This document shows, one piece after another, positions 1 through 7,264 of a stretch of DNA of 64,000 nt. Positions within the stretch are counted from its first letter, which is position 1. The number at the start of each line of letters is the position of its first letter. The notes beneath the pieces were generated by a model. That model saw only the letters and a program-made list of their open reading frames with translations. It did no database searches and had not been told where the DNA came from. The stretch comes from Corynebacterium sp. MSK041 (GTDB lineage: Bacteria > Actinomycetota > Actinomycetes > Mycobacteriales > Mycobacteriaceae): contig NZ_JASPJK010000006.1 in the NCBI RefSeq assembly GCF_030232265.1, positions 1 through 64,000 on the forward strand. Reading direction: 5' to 3'. A program made the translations under genes and the position numbers.

Positions 1-1065
1 TTAACCAACCCGATCGAGACCCTGGCATCCTTTGATGCCAAGGTGCTCCTCGACGCTGGCTGCAAACCCGCCCTTGTGCGCGAATGGACCAAAGTCCACA
101 AGGTCTACTACGGGCCGACCAAGTTCACCCGCAAACAAGCCAACGCGATTACAGTGGCACGCTCGACGAAGAAGTCCTTGGATCAGCTTGCCTACATCGA
201 GAGTCGTCTTGCCGGGATCACAGACCCCGGCAAGAAATGGGAGTTACGCCTTGCCCTGTTGTCGGTCAAGGGAAACTACAAGACGCTGCAGCGTCGCGCT
301 CAGGACATCGTCCCGGAGGTGGATAAGCCTGCCCCGGAGCCAACAATCCGGTTTGGTCGCTCACGTAAGCAGTCCCGCCCCATGAATGTCATGGGCCCAG
401 AACACGACATGGCAGCCATCGAGTACGCACTACGCCAACAAATCACCGGCGATGGGCCTGCCGGGCCACAGATGTATGAAGCATTCATGACCATCCTCGG
501 TCTTCGCCCCAATGCTAAGGACGCACCAACCCAGGGTATTGCTCCTGCTGTACCCCGTCCGCTGATCCTCATCCCATTGGAAGAGCACACCAAGATCATC
601 AGTGGTGCCGGCGACGATGTCATCCTGGGGCTGACCGACGGCACCACCATGACCGGTGCGGAATACTTGGCCCAGAATTTTGGGGACGTACTAGAAGTAG
701 CGGTGTTCCACCCACAACAAGGTGCTGTCAACCTGTATGACACACAACGGTTTGCCAACCAGAAACAACGCGACCTAGCCAGAGCGTTGTCACCAATGTG
801 TCCGGTACCGGATTGTCGGCATGCGGCGGATAACTGTCAGGTCCACCACATCAAAGCCTGGTCGAAGGGTGGGTTAACCAACATGGATAACCTGGCGATG
901 TTGTGCCGGTATCACAACCGCACCAATGATGATGACCCCACCAGATCCCACTACGGCAGAGTGGAGAACATCCGGGGCGCACCCATATGGAGATCACCAA
1001 ACGGACACCTCGTCCCGAATACCGTCCACCCCTTTGGGGTCATGACACTCCTGTACGGGCGGTAA
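1..1065 (+). CDS. DUF222/HNH endonuclease-domain protein, 5' end cut by the window
   Basis: The frame is open from base 1, so the N-terminus lies outside the window. The visible 354 residues hold a DUF222-type helical region followed by a C-terminal HNH nuclease domain. The HNH core is seen at about bases 800-940: CPVPDCRH, then VHHIKAW with the tandem His, then LCRYHNRTNDDD, giving the Cys pair and metal-binding His/Asn expected for HNH. It is clearly paralogous to the gene at 14384-15466 (shared NQKQRDLARA, GLTDGTTMTGAE and RGAPIW blocks). Such proteins include the 13E12 repeat family of mycobacteria; their role is unknown, with DNA mobility or repair as guesses. A GTG at 43 could be read as a start, but the paralogue aligns upstream of it. 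Confidence 0.85.
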   Translation, partial: LTNPIETLASFDAKVLLDAGCKPALVREWTKVHKVYYGPTKFTRKQANAITVARSTKKSLDQLAYIESRLAGITDPGKKWELRLALLSVKGNYKTLQRRAQDIVPEVDKPAPEPTIRFGRSRKQSRPMNVMGPEHDMAAIEYALRQQITGDGPAGPQMYEAFMTILGLRPNAKDAPTQGIAPAVPRPLILIPLEEHTKIISGAGDDVILGLTDGTTMTGAEYLAQNFGDVLEVAVFHPQQGAVNLYDTQRFANQKQRDLARALSPMCPVPDCRHAADNCQVHHIKAWSKGGLTNMDNLAMLCRYHNRTNDDDPTRSHYGRVENIRGAPIWRSPNGHLVPNTVHPFGVMTLLYGR

Positions 1066-1067
1066 CC

Positions 1068-1100
1068 CACCAAGTAGCCGGCATGCCCGGCCATTTGGTG
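1068..1100. other. Stem-loop just after the HNH gene
   Basis: An imperfect stem (CACCAA pairing with TTGGTG, plus an inner CCGG/CCGG pairing) starts 2 nt after the stop codon of the HNH gene. It has no following T-run, so it is a terminator-like or mRNA-end structure and not a clear intrinsic terminator. Confidence 0.35.
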
Positions 1101-1115
1101 TGCCTAGAAAGGATT

Positions 1116-1187
1116 GGTTTGACTATCGCAAATCACGCACGGCAAAACCGCAGGTCGCGGATCGGCGCAAAGCACGATAGTCAAACC
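1116..1187. repeat. 72-bp inverted-repeat element
   Basis: Perfect 13-bp arms, GGTTTGACTATCG at 1116-1128 and its reverse complement at 1175-1187, enclose a 46-bp GC-rich spacer that can form inner hairpins (CGG/CCG). The reverse-strand ORF 1123-1530 reads through it to its stop, so the last 20 or so codons of that ORF are supplied by the element. It resembles a small MITE-like or REP-like unit or a structured RNA. Copy number in the genome cannot be seen from here. Confidence 0.5.
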
Positions 1188-1530
1188 GGCCCAACCACGC
1201 CAAGGCCCCAGCAGCGAGGAAAAGCTGACCTTGGACAGCGTGGTGCTGGACCCCAAAGTCCATCGCTTCCCCACTCAAGCTGCGGCCTTGTGTAGGTCCG
1301 ACCACGACGTTTTTCACAACAAGCACAAAGGCAGCAAGCATCACCAGACTCACAACTGCTTGGACGATCATGCCCATCAAAAAGCAGCTTCTAACCCCCA
1401 CTTTCAGCACGGGATACAAGAGCATAAGGATGATGTTCGAGGACAGCACCATTAGCACCGCAAAGGTAGCGCAGGCGAAGGGTAACCCCAGGAAGGTCAG
1501 TCCGAACACCGCAGCGAGTTCACTCAACAC
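1123..1530 (-). CDS. Small multi-pass membrane protein, possibly one half of a frameshifted gene
   Basis: The 135-residue product has about three hydrophobic stretches in residues 5-80, then a polar tail. No family is recognised. The GTG at 1530 is the first start in this frame. Upstream of it another reading frame (1524-1637) encodes a hydrophobic helix and overlaps by 7 nt, so the two may be one gene broken by a frameshift or a translationally coupled pair. The C-terminal residues from about 115 run through the inverted-repeat element at 1116-1187, suggesting that the native 3' end was altered by that element. The gene lies divergent from the TVP38-like gene. Confidence 0.45.
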   Translation of the reverse strand: MLSELAAVFGLTFLGLPFACATFAVLMVLSSNIILMLLYPVLKVGVRSCFLMGMIVQAVVSLVMLAAFVLVVKNVVVGPTQGRSLSGEAMDFGVQHHAVQGQLFLAAGALAWLGRFDYRALRRSATCGFAVRDLR

Positions 1531-1637
1531 CAGGGCAAAATCAGGTTCTTCTTCCGCAGCAAAAGCGCCACCGCGTTGAACACCAGGCCTGCCATGAACA
1601 ATATGGACGGGAGGGCTTTCGGGCCTTCGCAGACCAT
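1524..1637 (-). CDS. Short ORF with one transmembrane helix, upstream part of the membrane-protein locus
   Basis: It starts at an ATG at 1637 (a second possible ATG lies at 1595) and encodes 37 residues with one hydrophobic helix ending in RKKNLILPWC. The stop overlaps the GTG of the downstream ORF (1123-1530). A single-base shift would join both into one membrane protein of about 170 residues. It could also be a genuine small peptide whose translation is coupled to the next ORF. A GGGA element precedes the ATG at 1637 by about 7 nt. Confidence 0.3.
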   Translation of the reverse strand: MVCEGPKALPSILFMAGLVFNAVALLLRKKNLILPWC

Positions 1638-1689
1638 CGTGTGTCCCGTCGAGTTTGGCCCCAGGGTACCTGCGGGGGAAGATGTTGCC

Positions 1690-2364
1690 GTGAGTCTTCG
1701 TCCATCAAGCACCCGCAACAAAACTCTTCTCGTCATCGTTGCGGCCGCGCTTTTCATCGCCGCGTGGATGCTTATCGACGTCCCCTCCCTCCCCCAACTC
1801 CGCTCCTGGTCCGACACAACCGGCGCATGGTTCCCCGTGGTCTTCTGGCTCGCGTACGTGGCCATCACCCAGTTCCCTATCCCCCGCACTCTGCTGACGG
1901 TCTCTGCGGGGATCCTATTCGGTGCGGTCAAAGGCGTACTGCTGGCTCTCACGGCGACGACGGTGTCCGCGGTGATCTCCCTGCTCCTCGTGCGCTTCCT
2001 ACTTCGAGAATGGGTCGAACCCCGACTTACGCACCCGTCGGTTCAGCGCATCAACCAACGTCTGGAGCAACGAGGCTGGTTGGCAGTCACGAGTCTGCGC
2101 ATGATTGCTGGGATCCCGTTTTCCATCATGAATTACGCCGCGGCGCTCACCCGCGTACCCGTTGTGCCGTTCGCCATCGCCACTTTTATCGGCTCAGCAC
2201 CAGGCACGATACTGGTCACTATGTTCGGGGATACTCTCACCGACCGCCCCGACCCCACCTTCGTTGCCATCATGGTGATACTCGCGGTTGTTGGGTGCAC
2301 GGGCTTGCTTATCGACGCCACAACACCCCTCCGTCAAGCCCCTACCGTAGACAGCCCTTCTTAG
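1690..2364 (+). CDS. TVP38/TMEM64 (DedA/VTT-like) membrane protein
   Basis: The 224-residue product has an N-terminal membrane helix, the VTT/SNARE-associated core (FPIPRTLLTVSAGILFG, then ALTATTVSAVISLLL), a conserved polar stretch with LRMIAGIPFSIMNYAAALT, and C-terminal helices. The family is linked to lipid scrambling or flippase activity at the membrane; the substrate here is unknown. I chose GTG 1690 because a GGGGAAG ribosome-binding site lies just upstream and the protein then has the usual length; an upstream ATG at 1576 would add a polar extension unlike the family. Two copies of the GCTTATCGACG motif lie inside it (1770 and 2307). Confidence 0.8.
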   Translation: MSLRPSSTRNKTLLVIVAAALFIAAWMLIDVPSLPQLRSWSDTTGAWFPVVFWLAYVAITQFPIPRTLLTVSAGILFGAVKGVLLALTATTVSAVISLLLVRFLLREWVEPRLTHPSVQRINQRLEQRGWLAVTSLRMIAGIPFSIMNYAAALTRVPVVPFAIATFIGSAPGTILVTMFGDTLTDRPDPTFVAIMVILAVVGCTGLLIDATTPLRQAPTVDSPS

Positions 2365-2381
2365 GGTCTACACTGTTCCCC

Positions 2382-2939
2382 ATGATTGCCGTCCACGCTC
2401 GCTACCGAGGCCACGATTCTCGTCGTGCCGATTTGGTGAAACGTTCCGCCGAAGCACTGTCCACCCTTGACGGCGTCGGGCGCTTCGAGGTTGTGGGCGT
2501 GGAAGATATTCGCGCGCACGTTGATGATGCGGAGGCAGCATGCATGCTCGGGATGGCGTTGCTATCTGATGGCAATTGGGCCATCGGCATCGGCATCACA
2601 CGCAAAGGCCCCGCCATCTACGCCGCAACGGATGCGGTTGGGGTGAAGGCGGGGGCTGTGGGGGTTGTCGTCGAAAAGCAACAACCCGGCACTGATGCGG
2701 CAGACATTGCTTCGGCTTTTGCTCTGCTCGGTCATGTGCTGGCCAAGCGCACGGTTGAGGGCCGCGAGGCAACAGCACTTGTCCGCTCCGGACTCAATCA
2801 AAACGAAGCGGCAGCACAGCTCGGTATTTCCAAACAGGCAATGAGCCAACGCCTGCAAGCAGCCGGATGGCAAGCCGAGCAAGCGGGATGGCAGCTAGCC
2901 GTGAACTTGATGTCTAGAGCTGCCGGGGATACTCAGTAG
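2382..2939 (+). CDS. Helix-turn-helix protein of unknown role (SatD-like architecture)
   Basis: The 185-residue product has an N-terminal alpha/beta region (RRADLVKRSAEALSTLDG...) and a C-terminal helix-turn-helix, NQNEAAAQLGISKQAMSQRL, at about residues 145-165, followed by a short tail. The fold order resembles SatD-type proteins, but the target is unknown. The ATG at 2382 is supported by a TACACT -10 hexamer at 2369-2374, leaving 7 nt and no Shine-Dalgarno site, so the mRNA is probably leaderless. Its 3' end overlaps the convergent SPFH gene by 26 bp. Confidence 0.65.
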   Translation: MIAVHARYRGHDSRRADLVKRSAEALSTLDGVGRFEVVGVEDIRAHVDDAEAACMLGMALLSDGNWAIGIGITRKGPAIYAATDAVGVKAGAVGVVVEKQQPGTDAADIASAFALLGHVLAKRTVEGREATALVRSGLNQNEAAAQLGISKQAMSQRLQAAGWQAEQAGWQLAVNLMSRAAGDTQ

Positions 2940-4122
2940 ACGGCTGCTCCCAGCCAGACTGCTCAAAGTTAGGCTGCTCCTGGCTCGGCGGCTGGTAGCT
3001 CTGCACCTCTTGGGGTTCCTCGAGAGCACCATCAACCGGCTTGTTGGCCACGGCGCGAGCCTCAGCCACAGCCTTAGCAATCTCCGGGTCGGAGGACATT
3101 TCGAACCACTGGTCCGTGTCATCCTGGGAGGCGATCTCCTGAGCCTGCGGATCAACCTGGCCCGGCTCGTAGCGGAAGACGCCGTCATCATCCTTCTTGG
3201 CAAACGCCTTGGCAAAGCTCTCCAGCGAATCACCGAACTGGGACGGGATCATCCACATCGAAGAGCCATTGCCCTCGGCGATCTTGGGCAACTTCTCCAT
3301 GTACTGGTAGGCCAGCAGCTCCGGCGTAACACCGGAGGACTTGATCGCTGCGTTGACCTTCTGGATCGCGCGGGCCTCACCCTGTGCCTCCAGGAACTTC
3401 GCGGCGCGCTCACCTTCCGCGCGCAAGATCGCTGCCTGGCGCTCAGCTTCAGCCGCGAGAATCGACGCGTGCTTCTCACCCTCTGCGGCCAGAATGCGCG
3501 CCTGCTTCTCACCCTCAGCAGTCTTAATGTCAGACTCACGGCGACCCTCAGCGGTGAGGATCATCGCGCGCTTCTCACGGTCAGCCTTCATCTGCATCTC
3601 CATCGACTGCTGGATCGATGGTGGCGGATCAATTGCCTTGAGCTCAACTCGGCTGATGCGCAGGCCCCACTTGGCTGTTGCAGCATCGAGCTCACCGCGC
3701 AGCCGGCGGTTAATCGTCTCGCGCGAGGTCAGGGTTTCTTCCAGGGTCATACCACCCACGACGTCACGGAGAGTTGCGGTAGAAATCTGCTCCACACCAA
3801 CGATGTAGTTATCCACGCCGTAGATTGCGCGGGCCGGATCGTTGATCTGGAAGGTCACCACCGTATCGATGGCCACCGTCAAGTTATCCTGCGTAATCAC
3901 AGCTTGCGGTGGGAAGGACACAACACGTTCACGCGTATCCACACGCTCACGCACCCTATCGACGAATGGAACCAGCAACGTGATTCCCCCGGACACGGTG
4001 CGCGTGTAGCGCCCCAACCTCTCAATAACCGCTGCTTCACCCTGCGGGATCAGCGCAATAGCGCGGAAGATCACCGAGATAATAAAGATGAAGAGGACAA
4101 CTAGAAAAATAGTTGCTGCCAT
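2914..4122 (-). CDS. SPFH/band 7 (stomatin-like, QmcA-type) membrane protein
   Basis: The 402-residue protein has one N-terminal membrane helix (AATIFLVVLFIFIISVIF), a band-7 domain (IPQGEAAVIERLGRYTRTVSG; residues ~25-190), then a long Glu/Ala/Arg-rich coiled coil with repeats such as AEGEKQARILAAEGEKHA, and a Pro/Gln/Glu-rich C-terminal tail. Family members form large oligomers at membrane microdomains and usually pair with NfeD, which lies directly upstream with only 2 nt between its stop and this start. ATG 4122 was chosen because GGAAGGA lies 6 nt before it; a TTG at 4137 would overlap nfeD. Confidence 0.92.
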   Translation of the reverse strand: MAATIFLVVLFIFIISVIFRAIALIPQGEAAVIERLGRYTRTVSGGITLLVPFVDRVRERVDTRERVVSFPPQAVITQDNLTVAIDTVVTFQINDPARAIYGVDNYIVGVEQISTATLRDVVGGMTLEETLTSRETINRRLRGELDAATAKWGLRISRVELKAIDPPPSIQQSMEMQMKADREKRAMILTAEGRRESDIKTAEGEKQARILAAEGEKHASILAAEAERQAAILRAEGERAAKFLEAQGEARAIQKVNAAIKSSGVTPELLAYQYMEKLPKIAEGNGSSMWMIPSQFGDSLESFAKAFAKKDDDGVFRYEPGQVDPQAQEIASQDDTDQWFEMSSDPEIAKAVAEARAVANKPVDGALEEPQEVQSYQPPSQEQPNFEQSGWEQPSTEYPRQL

Positions 4123-4124
4123 AG

Positions 4125-4550
4125 CTAGTCCTTCCAAACGACTGCAATGATTCCGTCAATGTCGGCGACCGTCACATGATCCCCCTCAGGAATAGTGTGG
4201 GCAGGATCCACCGCACGGGCAGACCAGATCGAGCCATCCAGGCGAACTTGCCCGCTGGTCGGTGTGATGTCCTCCACCACAACTGCGCCTTTGCCAACAA
4301 GAGCTTTCGGCGAGGTGTCCAACTTGCTGGGGGTCAAATAACGGCGGTGCAAAAATGGGCGCAAGAACAAGATGAGGGCTGCAGAGGAGACGCCGAAAAT
4401 AACCAATTCGGCCCAAACGGGCAGCCCCAGCAAAGATGCCCCCGATGTCACCAGTGCACCACTAGCGAGCATGAGAAAAGTAAATTCGCCGACCGCAAGC
4501 TCAAGGCCAGCGAGTCCTAGCGCTCCTATTAGCCAAATAATTGCACCCAC
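4125..4550 (-). CDS. NfeD family membrane protein
   Basis: The 141 residues contain three hydrophobic segments (residues ~3-75) and a C-terminal OB-fold-like domain (LVGKGAVVVEDITPTSGQVRLDGSIWSARA...) typical of short NfeD proteins. NfeD is the usual partner of SPFH proteins; here it is the middle gene of DUF3097-nfeD-SPFH, with 17 nt to the gene upstream and 2 nt to the gene downstream. The role is probably membrane-domain organisation; no enzymatic residues are expected in this short, protease-less form. Confidence 0.88.
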   Translation of the reverse strand: MGAIIWLIGALGLAGLELAVGEFTFLMLASGALVTSGASLLGLPVWAELVIFGVSSAALILFLRPFLHRRYLTPSKLDTSPKALVGKGAVVVEDITPTSGQVRLDGSIWSARAVDPAHTIPEGDHVTVADIDGIIAVVWKD

Positions 4551-4567
4551 GGAAGTAACTCTACCGG

Positions 4568-5407
4568 CTACAGGTCGTGCTTGCTCAGATCTGGGTTCGT
4601 AACAAAATCCACGAGGCGTTCTACTGCCCCGATGAGCGTATGGTCTACATCCCGGAAGGATTCCACCGCGTTGTACACACGGCTCCAGCCTTCCCGCGGA
4701 TCAGACCATCCCAAACGTTGGCAGATGCCTGTCTTCCAGTCCTCCCCCTTTGGCACCTCGGGCCACGCTCGCATCCCCAGCCGTTCTGGTTTCACTGCCG
4801 CCCAAATATCCACGTAGGGGTGGCCGGTAACCAACACGTGAGGCCCGACACCTTCAACAAGACGCGATTCCTTCGTCCCTTCGATGAGGTGATCGGCCAG
4901 CACACCAATGCGACGGCCGGGCCCCGGCTGGAATTCCGCGAGTCGCTCCGGAAGGTTGTCCAGCCCCTCGAGATATTCCACGACCACGCCTTCAACCCTC
5001 AAGTCATGGCCCCAAATCTTTTCGACGATCGCCGCATCATGCACACCCTCCACCCAAATCCGCGACGGCATGGCCACCTTCGCCCGCACATTTTCAACCT
5101 TGCGGGAACCCGAATTCGATTTCTGTTGCACGGGCGCAGCGACCGGGCGCCTCAATGTCACCCGCTGGCCCTCCACCAGAAACGCCCCAGGCAATAGCTT
5201 GAACAGGCGCTGCACGCCTCGACGGTCCTCTAGGCGAACAAAATCTCCGTCGTATGTCCTCTCGCAGCCAATGACCGCACCGACGAAGTCATCGCCGAAC
5301 ACTTCCGCAACAATGTCACGTGTCGCCGACACTTCCGGGAAGGTGCGGGGTTGGTTACGTGCATGGCCTGCAAAGATATCGCCTGAGTACGGGTCCGTTG
5401 ATCTCAT
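4568..5407 (-). CDS. DUF3097 family protein
   Basis: The 279-residue soluble protein is recognised by IWVEGVHDAAIVEKIWGHDL and IGVLADHLIEGTKESR, typical of the actinobacterial DUF3097 family. The EGVHDAAIVEKIWGHDLR and GVLADH pieces recall a TOPRIM-like nucleic-acid fold, which is inference only. The ATG at 5407 gives the normal length; the frame stays open to 5536, but that would add a Cys/His-rich extension lying over the divergent gene. It heads the operon with nfeD and the SPFH gene. The 34-bp gap to the divergent gene at 5442 must hold both promoters. Confidence 0.85.
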   Translation of the reverse strand: MRSTDPYSGDIFAGHARNQPRTFPEVSATRDIVAEVFGDDFVGAVIGCERTYDGDFVRLEDRRGVQRLFKLLPGAFLVEGQRVTLRRPVAAPVQQKSNSGSRKVENVRAKVAMPSRIWVEGVHDAAIVEKIWGHDLRVEGVVVEYLEGLDNLPERLAEFQPGPGRRIGVLADHLIEGTKESRLVEGVGPHVLVTGHPYVDIWAAVKPERLGMRAWPEVPKGEDWKTGICQRLGWSDPREGWSRVYNAVESFRDVDHTLIGAVERLVDFVTNPDLSKHDL

Positions 5408-5441
5408 AGTGGGCCACAGCGTATCCGATATACTCCCCCAA

Positions 5442-6197
5442 ATGAGTACGCGCGCCGAAGTCTTCTCCCCACTCCAGAACACTGCCGTGTGGCTATCCGC
5501 GTGGTTGTGCGGGCACGAATCTACGGACAATGTCATCTCGGCACTGCATGACCTTGGCGGCCCGCATGTTTACCAGGACGAAGCCTTAACGACGCTCCTC
5601 CGAGACATCCGCGAAGCCACCAACCTCGATGTAGAAGGCCCTGCGGTCAGACTCATTCTGTCGGGCCCCGGTCAACCCCCAGAACTGCCCGCCGGCTCCC
5701 CCGCGGCTATGGCGCTCAACGAAGCCGGACAAGCTGCCCTCGCCCTTCGTGGCTATGACGGTGTCACGCATGTACTGCTCCCGCACTACACCCCCGAGGG
5801 AACCACGTGGCGCTGGTTTGAGGAACACGCCCGTCTGCCCGAACCCGCCTGGCTCAGCCCCGGTGAAGCGGACGCTTTACTCTCCCAGGCAACAACAGAA
5901 GCCGCCGAGCTCATTCGAGCTACTGGCGGCACCAGGGCAGATCTTCCCGATCCCCGGCTCACTGTTGGTTCTTTAGCCGATTTCTACGACACGCCCGGTT
6001 TGCCAATGTCCACCACCCCGCGGGCCGCCAAACTATTTGCACGAGCGGACCGGGTAGCGGCGGTGATTGAGACTGTCGTCGATAAGCTGGGCGATCACTC
6101 TTTCGACCCTCAACTTTTCAGTCTCTGGCGTCACATCCGTACAGCACGCATGGCTGGAGTTGCTGATGCGGTGCTGAATTGCCAGCAGACTAGCTAA
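5442..6197 (+). CDS. Conserved corynebacterial hypothetical protein
   Basis: The 251-residue protein is acidic, with no membrane segment or signal peptide and no catalytic motif I recognise. It has a central Pro/Gly-rich part (LSGPGQPPELPAGSPAA) and helical ends. The start is fixed by a TATACT -10 box at 5429-5434, 7 nt before the ATG, implying a leaderless mRNA. The 3' end overlaps hemH by 8 bp on the opposite strand. A reverse-oriented GCTTATCGACG motif lies at 6077-6087. The position beside hemH looks conserved in corynebacteria, but function is unknown. Confidence 0.75.
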   Translation: MSTRAEVFSPLQNTAVWLSAWLCGHESTDNVISALHDLGGPHVYQDEALTTLLRDIREATNLDVEGPAVRLILSGPGQPPELPAGSPAAMALNEAGQAALALRGYDGVTHVLLPHYTPEGTTWRWFEEHARLPEPAWLSPGEADALLSQATTEAAELIRATGGTRADLPDPRLTVGSLADFYDTPGLPMSTTPRAAKLFARADRVAAVIETVVDKLGDHSFDPQLFSLWRHIRTARMAGVADAVLNCQQTS

Positions 6198-7218
6198 CGC
6201 AGCAGTCCGGTTTACAAGGCGCACCGTTACGCGTGCAGCCCTGCACGGTGACTGTCGAGAGTGTCTCAGGCACACTGCGGGCGGCAGTTTTCTCCACAAG
6301 GTCAAGGATCAGGTTGGCAAACTCCGGCTCCAACCCGACAGTTGCGGTACGCGTGAGTGTCATACCGCGCTCCTCACAAGCCTCTTTGAGTTCCGTGTCG
6401 AGGTCCCACACAACCTCCATGTGATCCGTGATGAAGCCGACAGGGACACAAATGATGTGTTTAATCGAAGGATCTGACGCATGAAGTTCTTCGGTACGGT
6501 CCACGACATCCGGCTCAAGCCACGGTGTCGCGGGATTACCGGACCGTGACTGCCACACGACCTCATAGGAAGGCACGCCCGCCGCTTCAGCAATGAGGCG
6601 GGAGGCTTCCTCTACCTGGCGCGAATAAAGATTTGAATCCTTGGATCCGCCAGACGCATCATCAGCTGCGTTGGGCACTGAGTGAGCAGCGAAGAGTACA
6701 CGGGTAGAGTCCTGATCAGCTGACTCCCAAGCCTCGCGCACATGATCAGCCATGAGCTTGACGAAGATCGGATGTCCGTAGAACTGCCACAGCTTGGTGA
6801 ACTCAATATCACCGTGGGAGTCACGGAGCTTCGTGATGTCCTCATCGTACTGACGGCACGCAGAATAGCCACCCCACGCGGAAGTAGCGAACACTGCCAC
6901 CTTACGGTGACCGTCCGCCTTGATCTTCTCCGCAGCCTCTTGTGCGAAAGGGTGCCAATTACGGTTACCGAAATAGACCGGCAAAGACTCCCCGCGACGC
7001 GCGATCTCCGCCTCTACATTGCTGATGATCGTGCGATTCTGATCATTAATCGGGCTCACACCTCCGAAGTGGAAATAGTGTTCACCGACAGCCGCAAGAC
7101 GTTCGCGCGGTATACCCCGACCTCTCGTTACGTTCTCTAGAAATGGAATAACCTCGTCCTCCCCTTCGGGGCCACCGAAAGAAAGAACGAGGAGTGCATC
7201 AAAATCACTAAACGACAT
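6190..7218 (-). CDS. hemH: Coproporphyrin/protoporphyrin ferrochelatase
   Basis: It inserts Fe2+ into a porphyrin late in haem synthesis; actinobacterial enzymes act on coproporphyrin III (CpfC naming). The 342-residue length is standard. Motifs: LVLSFGGPEGEDEV at the N-terminus, FHFGGVSPINDQN near the substrate site, FAAHSVPN with the family His, and VPVGFITDHMEVVWDLD with the metal-site His/Glu. The C-terminus carries a Cys cluster (GCTRNGAPCKPDCC, residues 327-340), as in actinobacterial [2Fe-2S] ferrochelatases. The ATG at 7218 follows a TAGACT -10 box by 7 nt, so it is probably leaderless. The gene is 46 bp downstream of the NlpC/P60 gene. Confidence 0.95.
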   Translation of the reverse strand: MSFSDFDALLVLSFGGPEGEDEVIPFLENVTRGRGIPRERLAAVGEHYFHFGGVSPINDQNRTIISNVEAEIARRGESLPVYFGNRNWHPFAQEAAEKIKADGHRKVAVFATSAWGGYSACRQYDEDITKLRDSHGDIEFTKLWQFYGHPIFVKLMADHVREAWESADQDSTRVLFAAHSVPNAADDASGGSKDSNLYSRQVEEASRLIAEAAGVPSYEVVWQSRSGNPATPWLEPDVVDRTEELHASDPSIKHIICVPVGFITDHMEVVWDLDTELKEACEERGMTLTRTATVGLEPEFANLILDLVEKTAARSVPETLSTVTVQGCTRNGAPCKPDCCVS

Positions 7219-7264
7219 GGACGCTAGTCTAGATCAACCGTGACTACCCCGATGGCTGATTGTG

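Noticed and set aside
3010-4104. 364-residue plus-strand open frame opposite the SPFH gene
   Set aside because: Mirror of the repetitive coiled coil of the SPFH protein; no domain and no ribosome-binding site.
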